This document shows, one piece after another, positions 46,801 to 56,500 of a DNA stretch of 64,000 nt (position 1 is its first letter; each line of letters begins with the position of its first letter). Source of the stretch: Paraphysomonas bandaiensis (Eukaryota; Chrysophyceae); the NCBI GenBank assembly GCA_965644295.1, contig CBFFRP010000276.1, positions 87,185 to 151,184 of the forward strand. The letters are read 5' to 3'. Under the pieces are notes generated by a model. That model saw only the letters and a program-made list of their open reading frames with translations. It had not been told where the DNA came from and searched no databases. Both the position numbers and the translations under genes were made by a program.

Positions 46801-49800
46801 GACTTCGCTTCGTGTGCATTTGACATTCAGTGACGTTAAAGGAGCTGTTGTTTGTGCCGCTTACGTTGAGGTGTTAAATTTTTTACCAAGTGCAGTTGGA
46901 ATCCTTGCAATCCAAAATGACTTGCTCGATTTGACGAACACCTATATGGAGTTCGACATTCCCAATTTGAATGCTGGTACGTCCTATGATGTCTACTGTG
47001 GTACATACTCTCCACTAGAATTGCCGATGGAAGCAAAAAAGATGCAAGAGCTGACTGGGGTGAATACTACCCGTTGCTGTAGACCGCTCACGGTGTCTTT
47101 ACTGGTGACATCTTTTACTAACGTCGACGATGTGTCGAGTGCCCTGAGTATTGACACTGGGGAATATCCCCCAGTGGGTCTTACTGTGGTCCTAAATGTA
47201 TCGTATATGAATGACACTCTTACAACTCCTCTTATTGTTCACCCATTCAGCCCCAAAAGTTTGTCGTTCTCGAGTAGCACTGCACCATCACGAGTTATCG
47301 GATATACCCACAGTGACCCTGGTAGATACATTATAAACATTACTCTGTCTGGGGTATCCGCCAATAATTTTGTCATCGATTACCCAATCGGGAATTCGTT
47401 TGAAGTTATTGACTCTAATGCCGAGCCACCCACACCAAAAATCAAGGAGGCTGTTTTTGGAAACCAAGGCACCAAAGTTGTTGTTACGTTTGATTCTCCA
47501 ACTGACCAAGCTGGATTTCCCAATTCATTTCCTTGCGTGCATCTCTTCCAAGCTGCGGGCATCGTGTCCACATCTTTCTGCGTTTGGACAAGTCCTGTTA
47601 TTGCTGAGGTGTACGTTAAAGGTGATTCTGCATTGAAGGTTGGTGAAAACATTACCGTAAAGTCTGGTGTATTGAGAGCGGCGTGTACTACTGACTCCTG
47701 TGAAAACTGGGCTTACTCGACTTCCCATTCGATGGAAGTTGCCGCACCCTTGCAGCCCATTATTCCGATAGTAGCTGTCACTGGACCTAGTATTATTGGC
47801 CCCTGTGATGATTTGCCTTTGGATCTATCTGGCTCCGTGGGGGCAGGTGGACGATCATGGGCGTCTGTTTCATTTTTAGTGTCATCAACGCCCTCTGATG
47901 CCAACATATCGGCGATTTTGTCTTACTTAACAAATGTTACAGATTTTACTCAGCCAATTAATGTTCCCCACGATATTCTTCTGCCAAATTATGCGTTTAA
48001 TATCAAAGTTCGCATGTGCAATTTCTTAGGCACTTGTGGACGCGACGCCTTGCCATTCGTGGTATCTGAATCCGACTTTATTCCCGTTGCTGTGATGAAT
48101 TCAGATAAGCTAATGAGTGCGCGTCGCAGTAACAAATTGATTTTATCAGGGGATGCATACACCTCTACCTGTGGTGGGAGTAAGAATATTAGGAATTTGA
48201 CGTTTACGTGGCAGATATATGAAGGTAATAAACTTTTGTCAGACAGTGCATACAAGTCTATATCGGTTAACGACAAGGTATTTGTTCTCCCGAAGTATAC
48301 ATTATCAGTGGGCGCGCTGTATACTGTTACCCTCACAGTACAGCATGAAATATCGAAGAAGTATGCCTCTGTATCTACTCAAATTGTGGTTGAACAAGGT
48401 GATATTGTTGCTAAAATAAGTGGTGGAAATGAAATAGGTTTGAGAATATCAGAATCTACGACGATAGATGCGTCATCCAGCTACGATGAAGATTATACAG
48501 GCATCAGTGGAACAGCAGCTGGCTTGAGTTTCATATTTTTATGCCGACAAATTTCACCGTCGTTTAAGGATGACTGCGGACTGGATTTGACTCAAACAGA
48601 TGGAGTTCTTAGGGTCTCTGTTCCTCATAGCAATGACGAATTTTTGAATACGAAGCATGAAATTGTTGTGTATTGTGTGCACACCACAGATTTGAGGTCG
48701 GCCTCTGTTACTGTAAAGCTGACAATTATACCTTCTCTCGCGGCCCTTGTCGCTGTGTCCACTAACGATGGCTCTCGTATCAACCCTGATAAAAAGCTCA
48801 CGTTAGCTGGGGAATTGGAATACCAAAGTGCTGGTACTGCTACATGGACTGTGAATGACCCATATGTTGACTTGAGCGTGGCTTCGCCTGTGTCGAAAAC
48901 CTTTGCAACGCCTGGAGGGTCTGTTCGTACTGTTATGAGTATGGTAATTCTTCCAAACACACTGGCCGAACAATCCACATACACTTTCACGCTGACTGTG
49001 GCCATTGATGGTGGGCATACGACGTCATCATCAGTTACTGTTTCTACAAATTCTCCCCCTACTCCTGGTGTATTCGCCGTGAATCCGAAAACTGGGGAAG
49101 AGTACAATACGGAATTCTCTTTCACGACTTCTCAGTGGGAAGATACTGATGTGCCGATTACGTATGAGTTTTCTTACTCTTCAGGCGGCGAGTTTGCCGT
49201 GTTCCAATCTCGACGCCAAGTATCTCACTCTAGCTCGAAGCTTCCTGCCGGTCCGGACAATCAGGACTTTCAGTTTTATACTCGCGTCCAAGTCTTTGAT
49301 GTACTGGACGGTACGTCCTCTTCATTTGCTATCGTGAGGGTAACTGAGGCAGATATATCGACTGATAATTTAGCCGACGATCTATCTGGTAGTTTCGGTG
49401 GTGATACATCTGATATCAAAGAAAGTACAGCCATTATTAGTGACATCGTTAATGCTGTTGAGTGCACCAATGCTCCTAACTGCAGCACACTGAACAGAAA
49501 CAGTTGTTCGAGAGTGAAAGATACATGTGGCAAATGTTTCGGCGGGTACAACGGTCAAAATGGTCATAAGAATTCCCGGTGCTTTCCACCATCGTCCGCC
49601 TCTACTGTCCTGGCAAGTTCTCGCAGCGTCTACAGCACGTCGTGCCACTCAGATGCAGATTGTGACACGACTTCTTTTGAAGTTTGCTCTGGAGGTGTCT
49701 GTCTTGTCGAACAGGTTTCCTGTACCAATGATTGTTCTGGCAGAGGAAAGTGCAGTTTAATATCCGTTTATGATCCGTCAGTCGTTCGTTCGTCTTGCAC

Positions 49801-52800
49801 GGTACTTGATACTGATTGTAAGGCAGTTTGTGCTTGTAACTCTGGATATGGTGGGTCGTACTGTCAACACACAACGAGCGAGCTAGATGACCTCAAACAT
49901 ATTCGCCATTTATTAATTCAAGGTTTTCAAACTTTGATGGCGTCGGAGAATCCGTCGAGAGATACCGTTGTTGCGTGGGTGACGGGACTGGCTGGTGTTT
50001 CTATTGAACCGGAGGGCTTATCAGATGAATCAAAAGAGTTGTTAGTTTCTTTAGCTGAGGACATTATTGAAATGGCGGAAGACATTGGTTTAGTCTATGA
50101 AGACCTTGAAGGGATGGATGTCATTTTGGAGTTGGCCTTTTCTGCATACGATGGTACTCGAAGACGTCTATCGACTTCTGACAACATCCTTCAGTTGGTA
50201 GAAGCATTCACGCAGTTTGTTTTCAATGATATGGCTGTTGGTCAGCTCCCGATCGAGGTCGTTACGAGCTTGTACCGTTTTGGCGTTACATCTCTCGATG
50301 GTTTGGGGACTGCTGTTGTCACGGTTCCCTTATCGGATGTCGAGTCAGCTGCCAATATGCATGCACAGCAGATTGCGTTGCCTCAAAATTACGACAGCAC
50401 TGCTTATAAGGTGGTTTTGACTGAAATATTGCCATTAATATTGGATTCTTCCGTTGATCCACTTTACCAGTCCGTCCCACTTTCCGTTCAAGTAGAGAAC
50501 TCCATATGCAACAGTACTGGTGGAGATATTTCACAGTGTAACTTTACTATCACTCTTGAGAACTTTGATTTTGGGAATTCAGTTGTTTTCGAAGCTTTCG
50601 CTTACGAGACCGAATGTTTCATGGGTATTGAATCGAATCATACATATTCTTGCCCAAGTGGAGTAAACACTACGGCCTACTGTAATGGTACCGTTGATGG
50701 CTTCATTATTAGTAACTGCTCAGTTCATGTTCCAACGTCAGTATGTGAGTCGATCGGATCATACATTGGAGAATGCGAAGTACTCGATTTCTCGGAAACT
50801 GATACGATTTGCACATGTTCACTTCCAGGATCTAATGAAGATTTTGAGATGTCATATGTTTCTTATGCGTCATCTACCCTCGAGCACTACGACTCGTACT
50901 TTGTCCCACGCGACGACAGTAGTTCCGATGATTCACGTGTGTGGATAGTGTTCATAATGGTATTTTCTCTCGCTGCCTTTCTGATGTATGCCGTATACGT
51001 AAAATGTGGTCGGGGAATGAAGAAGACGGCAATATCTCGTAGATTTTCAGATATCAGTGAAAGCAGCGGTATCGTGTTGTTGGAATCGTCGTTGTCCTAC
51101 ATTTACAGATCACAGCCTTTCTTGCTTCGATTTAAGGAGTTGCTCTGCGCGCACCATCAATGGTTCAGTGTTCTTTTTCACAAGTCGCATTCTTATCCGA
51201 CTGGACTTCAACTCTTTTCTTTATGGTGCAAAATCGTACTGGTGTTTTTCTTTGAGGCGATCATATATAACTTCGCTGACAAAAATGAAAGCCGTTGCCG
51301 AGACGATAATCTCACCAAAAGTGATTGCATGTCCAAGACATCTTTTCTTGCTCTGGGAGAGCCTCTGTGTGAATGGAATGTTAACAGTGAAGGTGATGGC
51401 GTTTGTAGATTTCGCGAACCTGACGATGATTCGATGCGTACACTTTTCGTAGCTGTCTTAGTTGGGATAATTATTGTGCCATTGTGGTACCCAGTTGACT
51501 ACACTATCCATAACGTTCTTGGTATAATAAAGACAGGCGACGCTCGTGTTGCTGTTACGGACGAAGAGTCCGCACATCAGGCATCCCCAAGCGGCGGGTA
51601 TCGTCCCACCGGCGGAAGTAGCAGACTGGCCGATTCTTCTGAGGACGACTTCAACGACCTAATTCAAGGGGCACGTCAGTACGCTTCGACACTTGAAGGC
51701 AAAGCTCAAACAGATTTCCGTGCTGCATGGTGTCTCTATGGTAATGATGATGAGAATGTCATTGTCAAAAATGAATTGCGTGAGACGAGACAGACATACG
51801 GCGAAGAAATTGACTTCATTGAGTCTTCGTCTGTGCCTGATGTTCAGAAGTCTCGCGCACTTCTTTACTTGTTTGTCGCTGACTTTTTGACTGGATCCTC
51901 GCATGCGGTGTTCAAAGCTGTGCACGAAAGGAAACGACATCGACCTGTTGAATCATCAATTAGTCAGAAACTTCTGGGTTGGAACTTTCTTGGGTTTGCC
52001 AACCTTGGACTGCTGGTGTATGTGATGATGTTTTGGTATCGACAATCCTACGAGCGACAGTTCGCTTTTTTTGTAAGTTTTATGATTTGGCTGATGTTGG
52101 ATGTGTTTGTCGTTACTATGCTGATGTTCATATGGTTCCACATCGCATTGCCTCTGTGGGCACATGCTGATGTTAAGCGAGCAGTTACAAAAGTGCAACG
52201 AGTGATCAAAAGTTCAGGAGGTACATCATCCGTATCTAGTTTTAATGCGGCCAAATATTTGTTTGCATCACATCGGTTGGCTCTTTTGGCGCCTACTTTG
52301 GAAGAAAGTGCAGCTATACTGAGATACTCCACGGTGTGGCCACGCCATTGTGCTCTTTCGGAGCGAGGTGGACAGGTCGTTCGTGAGAAGTGCACTTCTG
52401 GTTTAGTTAATAGCTTGGTTCTCAAGCTTACTGGTATGCATATTTTGTTACAAGATGTTCTTGTTGCACTGGTTCTTTCATTTCTGGTTGGTGGTCTGTC
52501 TCTCATTCATGTTGAGATTTACAGAATTCAACAAGGTTATGCAGCAATCCCAATTGCATTGATTTTCTTGTTGTTAATTATTTATTCGTACTGTTATCTG
52601 GCTATGAAACCTACAAGTATGGATACGACTCCAGTCATACCTGATGACTCCCCTCAGAATGAAGAGCGTCCTGTGCAGTCTTCCCAAACTGATGAAGATT
52701 CTGTGCAAGGGAAAACGTCGAAGAAAATTAAGAAAAAGAAATCGAGTTGCAGAGATATTGTGTTGGGGCCTCTTCGAGTGCCGCCGTCTCGAAGTAATGT

Positions 52801-52825
52801 CCATACAGAAGAAGCTGTACTTTGA
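40829..52825 (+). CDS. Giant Pro-Thr-repeat, REJ-like, multi-TM surface protein
   Basis: One uninterrupted exon, 3,998 aa. Residues 1-22 are a signal peptide (MVFSMFLLTAFAVSCVL). From about 45 to 1808 the chain is dominated by PTxxPTxxPT motifs (PTSYPTVSPT, PTAYPTLSPT), a likely O-glycosylated stalk. A Cys-containing ectodomain follows, then a REJ/PKD-like beta-rich region (about 2310-2840, starting VAVTGPSIIGPCDDLPLDLS), an EGF-like Cys-rich segment (about 2880-3015: DCSGRGKC, CACNSGYGGSYC) and further ectodomain. The first TM helix is near 3371 (VWIVFIMVFSLAAFLMYAV), with about seven more down to the Lys-rich cytoplasmic tail. The architecture recalls polycystin-1-like receptors. It is probably a cell-surface adhesion or mechanosensory protein. 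No GPS cleavage motif was seen. Long near-identical DNA repeats lie inside the stalk. Confidence 0.85.
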   Translation: MVFSMFLLTAFAVSCVLTSCDVLSDSSTLYPTAYPTLGNDISSTEYYPASAQYSMSLPSFGSMHYGFSHEMSMPQQESMQYDFSIEYSFEGSLGFGDSFDFSYSIHFPPEHGESFPPTVSPTANPTLSPTANPSAEPFTVPTEHPTFFPTAYPTLNPTSYPTLSPTVDPTSMPTEHPTNFPTAFPTLSPTSLPTQDGETNPPTVSPTTDPTTEPTAYPTNSPTVSPTLSPTFYPTASPTSYPTAYPTATLSSIPTGFSMTDDASMDYGFSHEMSTPHEESMGYGFSFQDSHEFSTPHFSFSTDDDFSIPAHFPIAYPTVSPEHSTFSPTAYPILSPTSYPTVSPTVDPTADPTLSPTSYPTAYPTINPTSFPTVSPTLDPTSEPTENPTFFPTAYPTLSPTSLPTQDGETNPPTVSPTADPTANPTQYPTNYPTAYPTLSPTSYPTVPPTSDPTVSPTQYPTSYPTSYPTVTPTSYPTQYPTSSPTAYPTHSPTSYPTVSPTTDPSADPTPCPTNFPTAYPTLSPSSYPTVSPTANPTVDPTQNPTTYPTAYPTLTPTSYPTLSPTVEPTSMPTEHPTNFPTAFPTLSPTSLPTQDGETNPPTVSPTTDPTTEPTAYPTNSPTVSPTLSPTFYPTASPTSYPTAYPTATLSSIPTGFSMTDDASMDYGFSHEMSTPHEESMGYGFSFQDSHEFSTPHFSFSTDDDFSIPAHFPIAYPTVSPEHSTFSPTAYPILSPTSYPTVSPTVDPTADPTLSPTSYPTAYPTINPTSFPTVSPTLDPTSEPTENPTFFPTAYPTLSPTSLPTQDGETNPPTVSPTADPTANPTQYPTNYPTAYPTLSPTSYPTVPPTSDPTVSPTQYPTSYPTSYPTVTPTSYPTQYPTSSPTAYPTHSPTSYPTVSPTTDPTADPTPCPTNFPTAYPTLSPTSFPTVSPTANPTVDPTQNPTTYPTAYPTLTPTSYPTAYPTANPTFMPTEFPTNFPTAYPTLSPTSYPTVFPTVSPTADPTQYPTSFPTAYPTLSPTARPTVSGETNPPTVSPTADPTANPTQYPTSYPTAYPTLSPTSYPTVPPTSDPTVSPTQYPTSYPTSYPTVTPTSYPTQYPTSSPTAYPTHSPTSYPTVSPTTDPTADPTPCPTNFPTAYPTLSPTSFPTVSPTANPTVDPTQNPTTYPTAYPTLTPTSYPTAYPTANPTFMPTEFPTNFPTAYPTLSPTSYPTVFPTVSPTADPTQYPTSFPTAYPTLSPTARPTVSGETNPPTVSPTADPTANPTQYPTSYPTAYPTLSPTFHPTVTPTVDPTSMPTESPTFFPTSYPTSSPTPCPTVSPTTDPTVDPTQYPTQYPTLYPTLSPTSSPTASPTTDPTVDPSQYPTSFPTAYPTLSPTSYPTASPTADPTSMPTENPTFFPTAYPTLSPTARPTLTGETNYPTVSPTLFPTAFPTFSPTSYPTASPTTDPTAYPTQYPTSYPTAYPTLTPTLYPTVSPTVDPTSMPTEFPTNFPTAYPTLSPTSYPTVFPTVSPTADPTQYPTSFPTAYPTLSPTARPTLSGETNYPTASPTLFPTAFPTFSPTSYPTASPTTDPTASPTQYPTSYPTAYPTLTPTLYPTVSPTTDPTADPTQYPTNFPTAYPTLSPTARPTVSGETNPPTVSPTADPTADPTQYPTSYPTAYPTLSPTFHPTESPTANPTQFPTVLPTSSPTVAPTDFPTVNPTLFPTAFPTQLPTVSPTRTPTNLPTWSPTRVPTLFPTRVPTVTPTVSPTISQKPTSSPTFSPTKAPNFVSFPPTRSPTFKPTRFPTFSPTKMPTSSPTSAPSFSKGTVIENNVVDFLSDYVLEDAKRSVFSDFYSTGVKVSGGCDEWVSYVDDDIKTSLVVYKPVKLTFAATVEVEENIRNTTVVCEEGIADDIVSALTSTVVPANDTMTSYFCNNTYWNVGSCTSGNPAICINCTDPCSDTEALYSASCAERPSYDYVRVLLIDFAERDLPATVTDLFITSPSQTSLRVHLTFSDVKGAVVCAAYVEVLNFLPSAVGILAIQNDLLDLTNTYMEFDIPNLNAGTSYDVYCGTYSPLELPMEAKKMQELTGVNTTRCCRPLTVSLLVTSFTNVDDVSSALSIDTGEYPPVGLTVVLNVSYMNDTLTTPLIVHPFSPKSLSFSSSTAPSRVIGYTHSDPGRYIINITLSGVSANNFVIDYPIGNSFEVIDSNAEPPTPKIKEAVFGNQGTKVVVTFDSPTDQAGFPNSFPCVHLFQAAGIVSTSFCVWTSPVIAEVYVKGDSALKVGENITVKSGVLRAACTTDSCENWAYSTSHSMEVAAPLQPIIPIVAVTGPSIIGPCDDLPLDLSGSVGAGGRSWASVSFLVSSTPSDANISAILSYLTNVTDFTQPINVPHDILLPNYAFNIKVRMCNFLGTCGRDALPFVVSESDFIPVAVMNSDKLMSARRSNKLILSGDAYTSTCGGSKNIRNLTFTWQIYEGNKLLSDSAYKSISVNDKVFVLPKYTLSVGALYTVTLTVQHEISKKYASVSTQIVVEQGDIVAKISGGNEIGLRISESTTIDASSSYDEDYTGISGTAAGLSFIFLCRQISPSFKDDCGLDLTQTDGVLRVSVPHSNDEFLNTKHEIVVYCVHTTDLRSASVTVKLTIIPSLAALVAVSTNDGSRINPDKKLTLAGELEYQSAGTATWTVNDPYVDLSVASPVSKTFATPGGSVRTVMSMVILPNTLAEQSTYTFTLTVAIDGGHTTSSSVTVSTNSPPTPGVFAVNPKTGEEYNTEFSFTTSQWEDTDVPITYEFSYSSGGEFAVFQSRRQVSHSSSKLPAGPDNQDFQFYTRVQVFDVLDGTSSSFAIVRVTEADISTDNLADDLSGSFGGDTSDIKESTAIISDIVNAVECTNAPNCSTLNRNSCSRVKDTCGKCFGGYNGQNGHKNSRCFPPSSASTVLASSRSVYSTSCHSDADCDTTSFEVCSGGVCLVEQVSCTNDCSGRGKCSLISVYDPSVVRSSCTVLDTDCKAVCACNSGYGGSYCQHTTSELDDLKHIRHLLIQGFQTLMASENPSRDTVVAWVTGLAGVSIEPEGLSDESKELLVSLAEDIIEMAEDIGLVYEDLEGMDVILELAFSAYDGTRRRLSTSDNILQLVEAFTQFVFNDMAVGQLPIEVVTSLYRFGVTSLDGLGTAVVTVPLSDVESAANMHAQQIALPQNYDSTAYKVVLTEILPLILDSSVDPLYQSVPLSVQVENSICNSTGGDISQCNFTITLENFDFGNSVVFEAFAYETECFMGIESNHTYSCPSGVNTTAYCNGTVDGFIISNCSVHVPTSVCESIGSYIGECEVLDFSETDTICTCSLPGSNEDFEMSYVSYASSTLEHYDSYFVPRDDSSSDDSRVWIVFIMVFSLAAFLMYAVYVKCGRGMKKTAISRRFSDISESSGIVLLESSLSYIYRSQPFLLRFKELLCAHHQWFSVLFHKSHSYPTGLQLFSLWCKIVLVFFFEAIIYNFADKNESRCRDDNLTKSDCMSKTSFLALGEPLCEWNVNSEGDGVCRFREPDDDSMRTLFVAVLVGIIIVPLWYPVDYTIHNVLGIIKTGDARVAVTDEESAHQASPSGGYRPTGGSSRLADSSEDDFNDLIQGARQYASTLEGKAQTDFRAAWCLYGNDDENVIVKNELRETRQTYGEEIDFIESSSVPDVQKSRALLYLFVADFLTGSSHAVFKAVHERKRHRPVESSISQKLLGWNFLGFANLGLLVYVMMFWYRQSYERQFAFFVSFMIWLMLDVFVVTMLMFIWFHIALPLWAHADVKRAVTKVQRVIKSSGGTSSVSSFNAAKYLFASHRLALLAPTLEESAAILRYSTVWPRHCALSERGGQVVREKCTSGLVNSLVLKLTGMHILLQDVLVALVLSFLVGGLSLIHVEIYRIQQGYAAIPIALIFLLLIIYSYCYLAMKPTSMDTTPVIPDDSPQNEERPVQSSQTDEDSVQGKTSKKIKKKKSSCRDIVLGPLRVPPSRSNVHTEEAVL
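41340..43740 (+). repeat. 1,200-bp tandem duplication within the giant gene
   Basis: 41340-42540 and 42541-43740 are nearly identical at an offset of exactly 1,200 bp (400 codons). Each carries one copy of a Ser/Phe/Gly-rich insert (SMDYGFSHEMSTPHEESMGY) between Pro-Thr blocks. Confidence 0.93.
43250..44580 (+). repeat. 663-bp higher-order repeat within the giant gene
   Basis: Blocks starting near 43250 and 43913 match over most of their length at an offset of 663 bp (221 codons), beginning with GETNPPTVSPTADPTANP. A partial third unit starts near 44576. Confidence 0.88.
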
Positions 52826-53237
52826 TTGTAGTGAGATATTTCCTAGTCAATTTAACAGATGAAAGTGATTGGGATTATCTTCGATTGAAACGAAATATAA
52901 GTATATTTTCAAGTAATAATAACGATAAAGTATTGTACCTTCAGAGCGTATTGTGTTTTGGTCTTTGAGGGTCTATTCTCCCAGAGGAATAAATACAACG
53001 TTTTTGACGTTGGAATTGTGTCGTTGATTGGCATCAAAAACTTATCTTTGTGTAGAAGAACTATACGTTTACATGCAGTATGTGTCAATATATGGTAGTG
53101 TACATTAAGTGGGATTCGATAGTAAATAATCAATCATGCATACAGCCTATGAAACCCACGAGCACTAATGCGGTCAGGAGGATATCGGAACAAGTACTGT
53201 TGTGAACAACTTCTAATGGCTACGTAAGATGCAAGTT
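52826..53237. other. 3' flank of the giant gene
   Basis: No gene recognised. This is the target region of the copia insertion. Confidence 0.45.
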
Positions 53238-53242
53238 TCATC

Positions 53243-53536
53243 TATTAGAATATGGATCTTATTCTAGTATATTCAGTATGTCACTTGAAGACAATGTACG
53301 AGAATACAGTGAAATATAGTGATGTACAAATGCTGTGATGATATTGAGAAACTGAAATAGGTTGACCTTTCAAGATATGTTCAGTAACGAGAGGTTCGCA
53401 TATGTAGGATATTATGCAGGGATTATAATGAGTTAGTGTTGGTTATCACAACTTCGTGTAAACGATATTAATAAATCTATCTAGTCTTACGACAAATTCT
53501 CTCTGTGATCTAGTGTAAAATGAGCGTTTCTCAACA
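53243..53536 (+). repeat. 5' LTR of the copia element
   Basis: 294 bp, starting TATTAGAATATGG and ending TTTCTCAACA. Contains the gag start codon at 53520. Confidence 0.95.
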
Positions 53537-56500
53537 TGGTAGCGAGCGAGGAGGAGAGAAGGAGGATAGAGGAGTAGTGCCACAGTTTAATGAGAGCAAT
53601 GTTGAACAATGGATTGAGGACTTCGAAACATTCCTCATGAGGAAAGAGCAAAGTGAAGTAGCGGTGGAGCCACCACCGAAGGAAAGCGACTTTGGGGAAC
53701 AGCCACTCACGTTAATGGAGGAGAAGTCTTACAGACAGGCTGTGAAGAAGTACTGGAAGGCGAATGCCATAGCGTATTCGTACTGCAGAGAGGCAGTGCA
53801 AACATCTTCGAAGGCGCTTCAGAAATTCCATCTTCTACATAAAGGGTTCAAGGCTGATGGAAAAGGAAGCAACAGGTTTAAGGCGCATATTATGATTGAT
53901 GAGTTGAAGAAGTGCTTTGCTGGAGGGAAGCAAAACAAGATCAGTGAACTGTTGACTCAGTATGGCTCTTTCCGTATGCGTCCGGAGGAGACTGCGAAGG
54001 ACTATATAATACGGTTTGAAATACTGCTGAAAGAGCTACAGGAGCAGCAGCAGGACATATCGGAGCTCTCAAAAATAACACGGTTACGAGAAGGTCTGTT
54101 GAATGAAGAATATGCTCCTCTGAATGTTGCTTTGTATTTGATGCCTGATGATGTTGATTATGCAACATTATCAAGGAAGATAGAACGGTATGATGATACC
54201 ATTCCTGGAAGGATTGCGTTAGAGCGGAAACGCAAGAAGGTGGAGGAGCTGAATTTCATTGAAAAGAGCAAACGGTCTCGAACGGAACGGGATAAGCGTA
54301 AGAAGGGCAACTGTAGATATTGCAGGAAAGAAGGAATTCCTCATAGCCATTCAACTGAACAGTGCAGGAGGAAGCAGAGGAAGAAGGATGGAGAGATATC
54401 AGGGCAGCGTCCTGGAAGTGCTGAGTACACGGGATGCAGAAATTGCAAGTCTCTGGAACATCTTGCTGCTGATTGTCCAACGACGAAGAAAAAGCATTCT
54501 AGAAGAGGAGAGAAAGGGAAGAATCATGGTAGGAAGCCGGACAAAAGGCTGCTGACAGTAGAGAATATACGGCGTGGAGAACCAGCAGATTTCTCTGATG
54601 AAGATGAAGCTAATATGATCGAGGATGTTATGAAATTGTCATGCAATATACATGAAACGAATATATGTAGTGTAAATGATGACATGCATTATACATATAT
54701 TGACACCTGCTGTTCATCATCAATGTTCTTGATGAATGATGTGACCATGCTTGACACTCATATGAATACATCAAAGGTGATAAACGGATCTAAGAAGGGA
54801 TCAGAGATTCATATCACAAGTGTGGGTTCCCGTGGAGCATGGAGAGACATAGAAATTTCAGATCAGATCAATCGATGCCTGTGCTCCGGACGTAAGCTGA
54901 ACGAAATGGGCTATCGATTCACGGTGTGGTATGGGATCCAAATTTATGACTGTAATACTGGTGAACTGGTACTGGAGGGACCCATGAAGAATGGAATGAC
55001 TGCAGTTCCAACTCAGCAGCTGTTGGAGCTTCCAGATGTGTCTACACCGAGTAATTGTGAAGTAAATCTTAGCGATAGGACTGGTGAGGACGAGCTGGAG
55101 TTGCTGCATCGGAGAGCGGGTCACTTCAACAAACATGCTTTAGTGGAGGCACATAAGAGGATGCTCATCATGGGTACAGGGTTGAAACGAAAACACCTCA
55201 CAGCCAAGGTACACAAAAATCAGTGTTTGTGTGATGTGTGTGCCAGGTCTAAGATAACCCGAGTCAGCTTCCGAACGAAGGACGAGAATTCCGTTAGACC
55301 GAATTTTTCAGCAGATATCGCTGTGTACTTAAATTGTCCTGCTAGAGGAGGTGAGAGGTATGTGTTAAAGATAACGCATCATGCCAGCAAAATGTTCTGG
55401 GCGACGGGTTTAGTCCACAGAACTGGGGAAGCAGTCTTAGAAGTCTTCAAAGAGCTATTTAGAGGAGATGTTAAAAGGTACAAGCTCAAGATGGAGCACT
55501 ATCATGCAGATGGTGCACGAGAGTTAATCAGTGAAGAGCTGCGTCAGTATCTTAGGACACAGGAGTGCTATCAACATACGTGGAGCTCAACAGACTCTCC
55601 AGAAATGAATGCCATAGAGGAGAGGAAGTTCAGAACTGCTGGAGAGATGACTCTTGCAATGTTAATCCAATCTGGACTGCCACCGCAATTTTGGCTGGAT
55701 GCATACATGGCAGCCAGATATATTTTGATTCGATTGCCAACGAAAACAGATAAAGGGTATATGTCTCCTATAGAGTTTCTAACGGGCGAGCCTCCAAATT
55801 TGAGATATCTTAGGGTATGGGGGTGTCGAACTTATGTTCTTTCACCGAAGGCGGATCGACGAAAGGATTGGGAGGATAATGCTCTAGTTGGATATTTAAT
55901 GGGTTACTCTGATGAGAAGGTAGGATACCATGTATATCTTCCTGAATCAAACAAGGTGGTGACTACAGTCCATATATTGACTGATGAGTCAACGCCATCA
56001 CGATCAGAAAAGTATTTCGCAGAGATTGATGCTCTTCGAGTGCGGGAGGCCGCTAGACCCAAGCTTGCATCCGACTATGTCAGCTTAGAAGGAACGTATC
56101 ATATTGATGATGAGGACGGACTTCTGTATAAGACAACAAGAGTTGTAGAACGTAAGGGTGTGATTGTAGCATACCGTTCACTTGTTACTGCAGGTCGCGA
56201 GCATATAGAGCACCGGGTGCCTATACACGTCGAAGACGTGGTGCGTATGACTGCAGAAACCCCCGGGAATACCGGGTACATAGGAAAGGGGGACGCCCTG
56301 AGTACTACGCCAGCCAGGGAGCTGGACCAGGGAAGACCTGGAGGGTTCCAGGAGAGTCCCGACCCAACCTGTCAACAGACAGTCGTGAGGTTGCAGACCT
56401 TGACAGACCATGGGTCTGGGGATGCGAGCGGGGCTCCTCCCACACCGCAAGATTTGCGGGCTCAGGATGAGCAAGGTATGGGTTTGTATATAACTACTAG

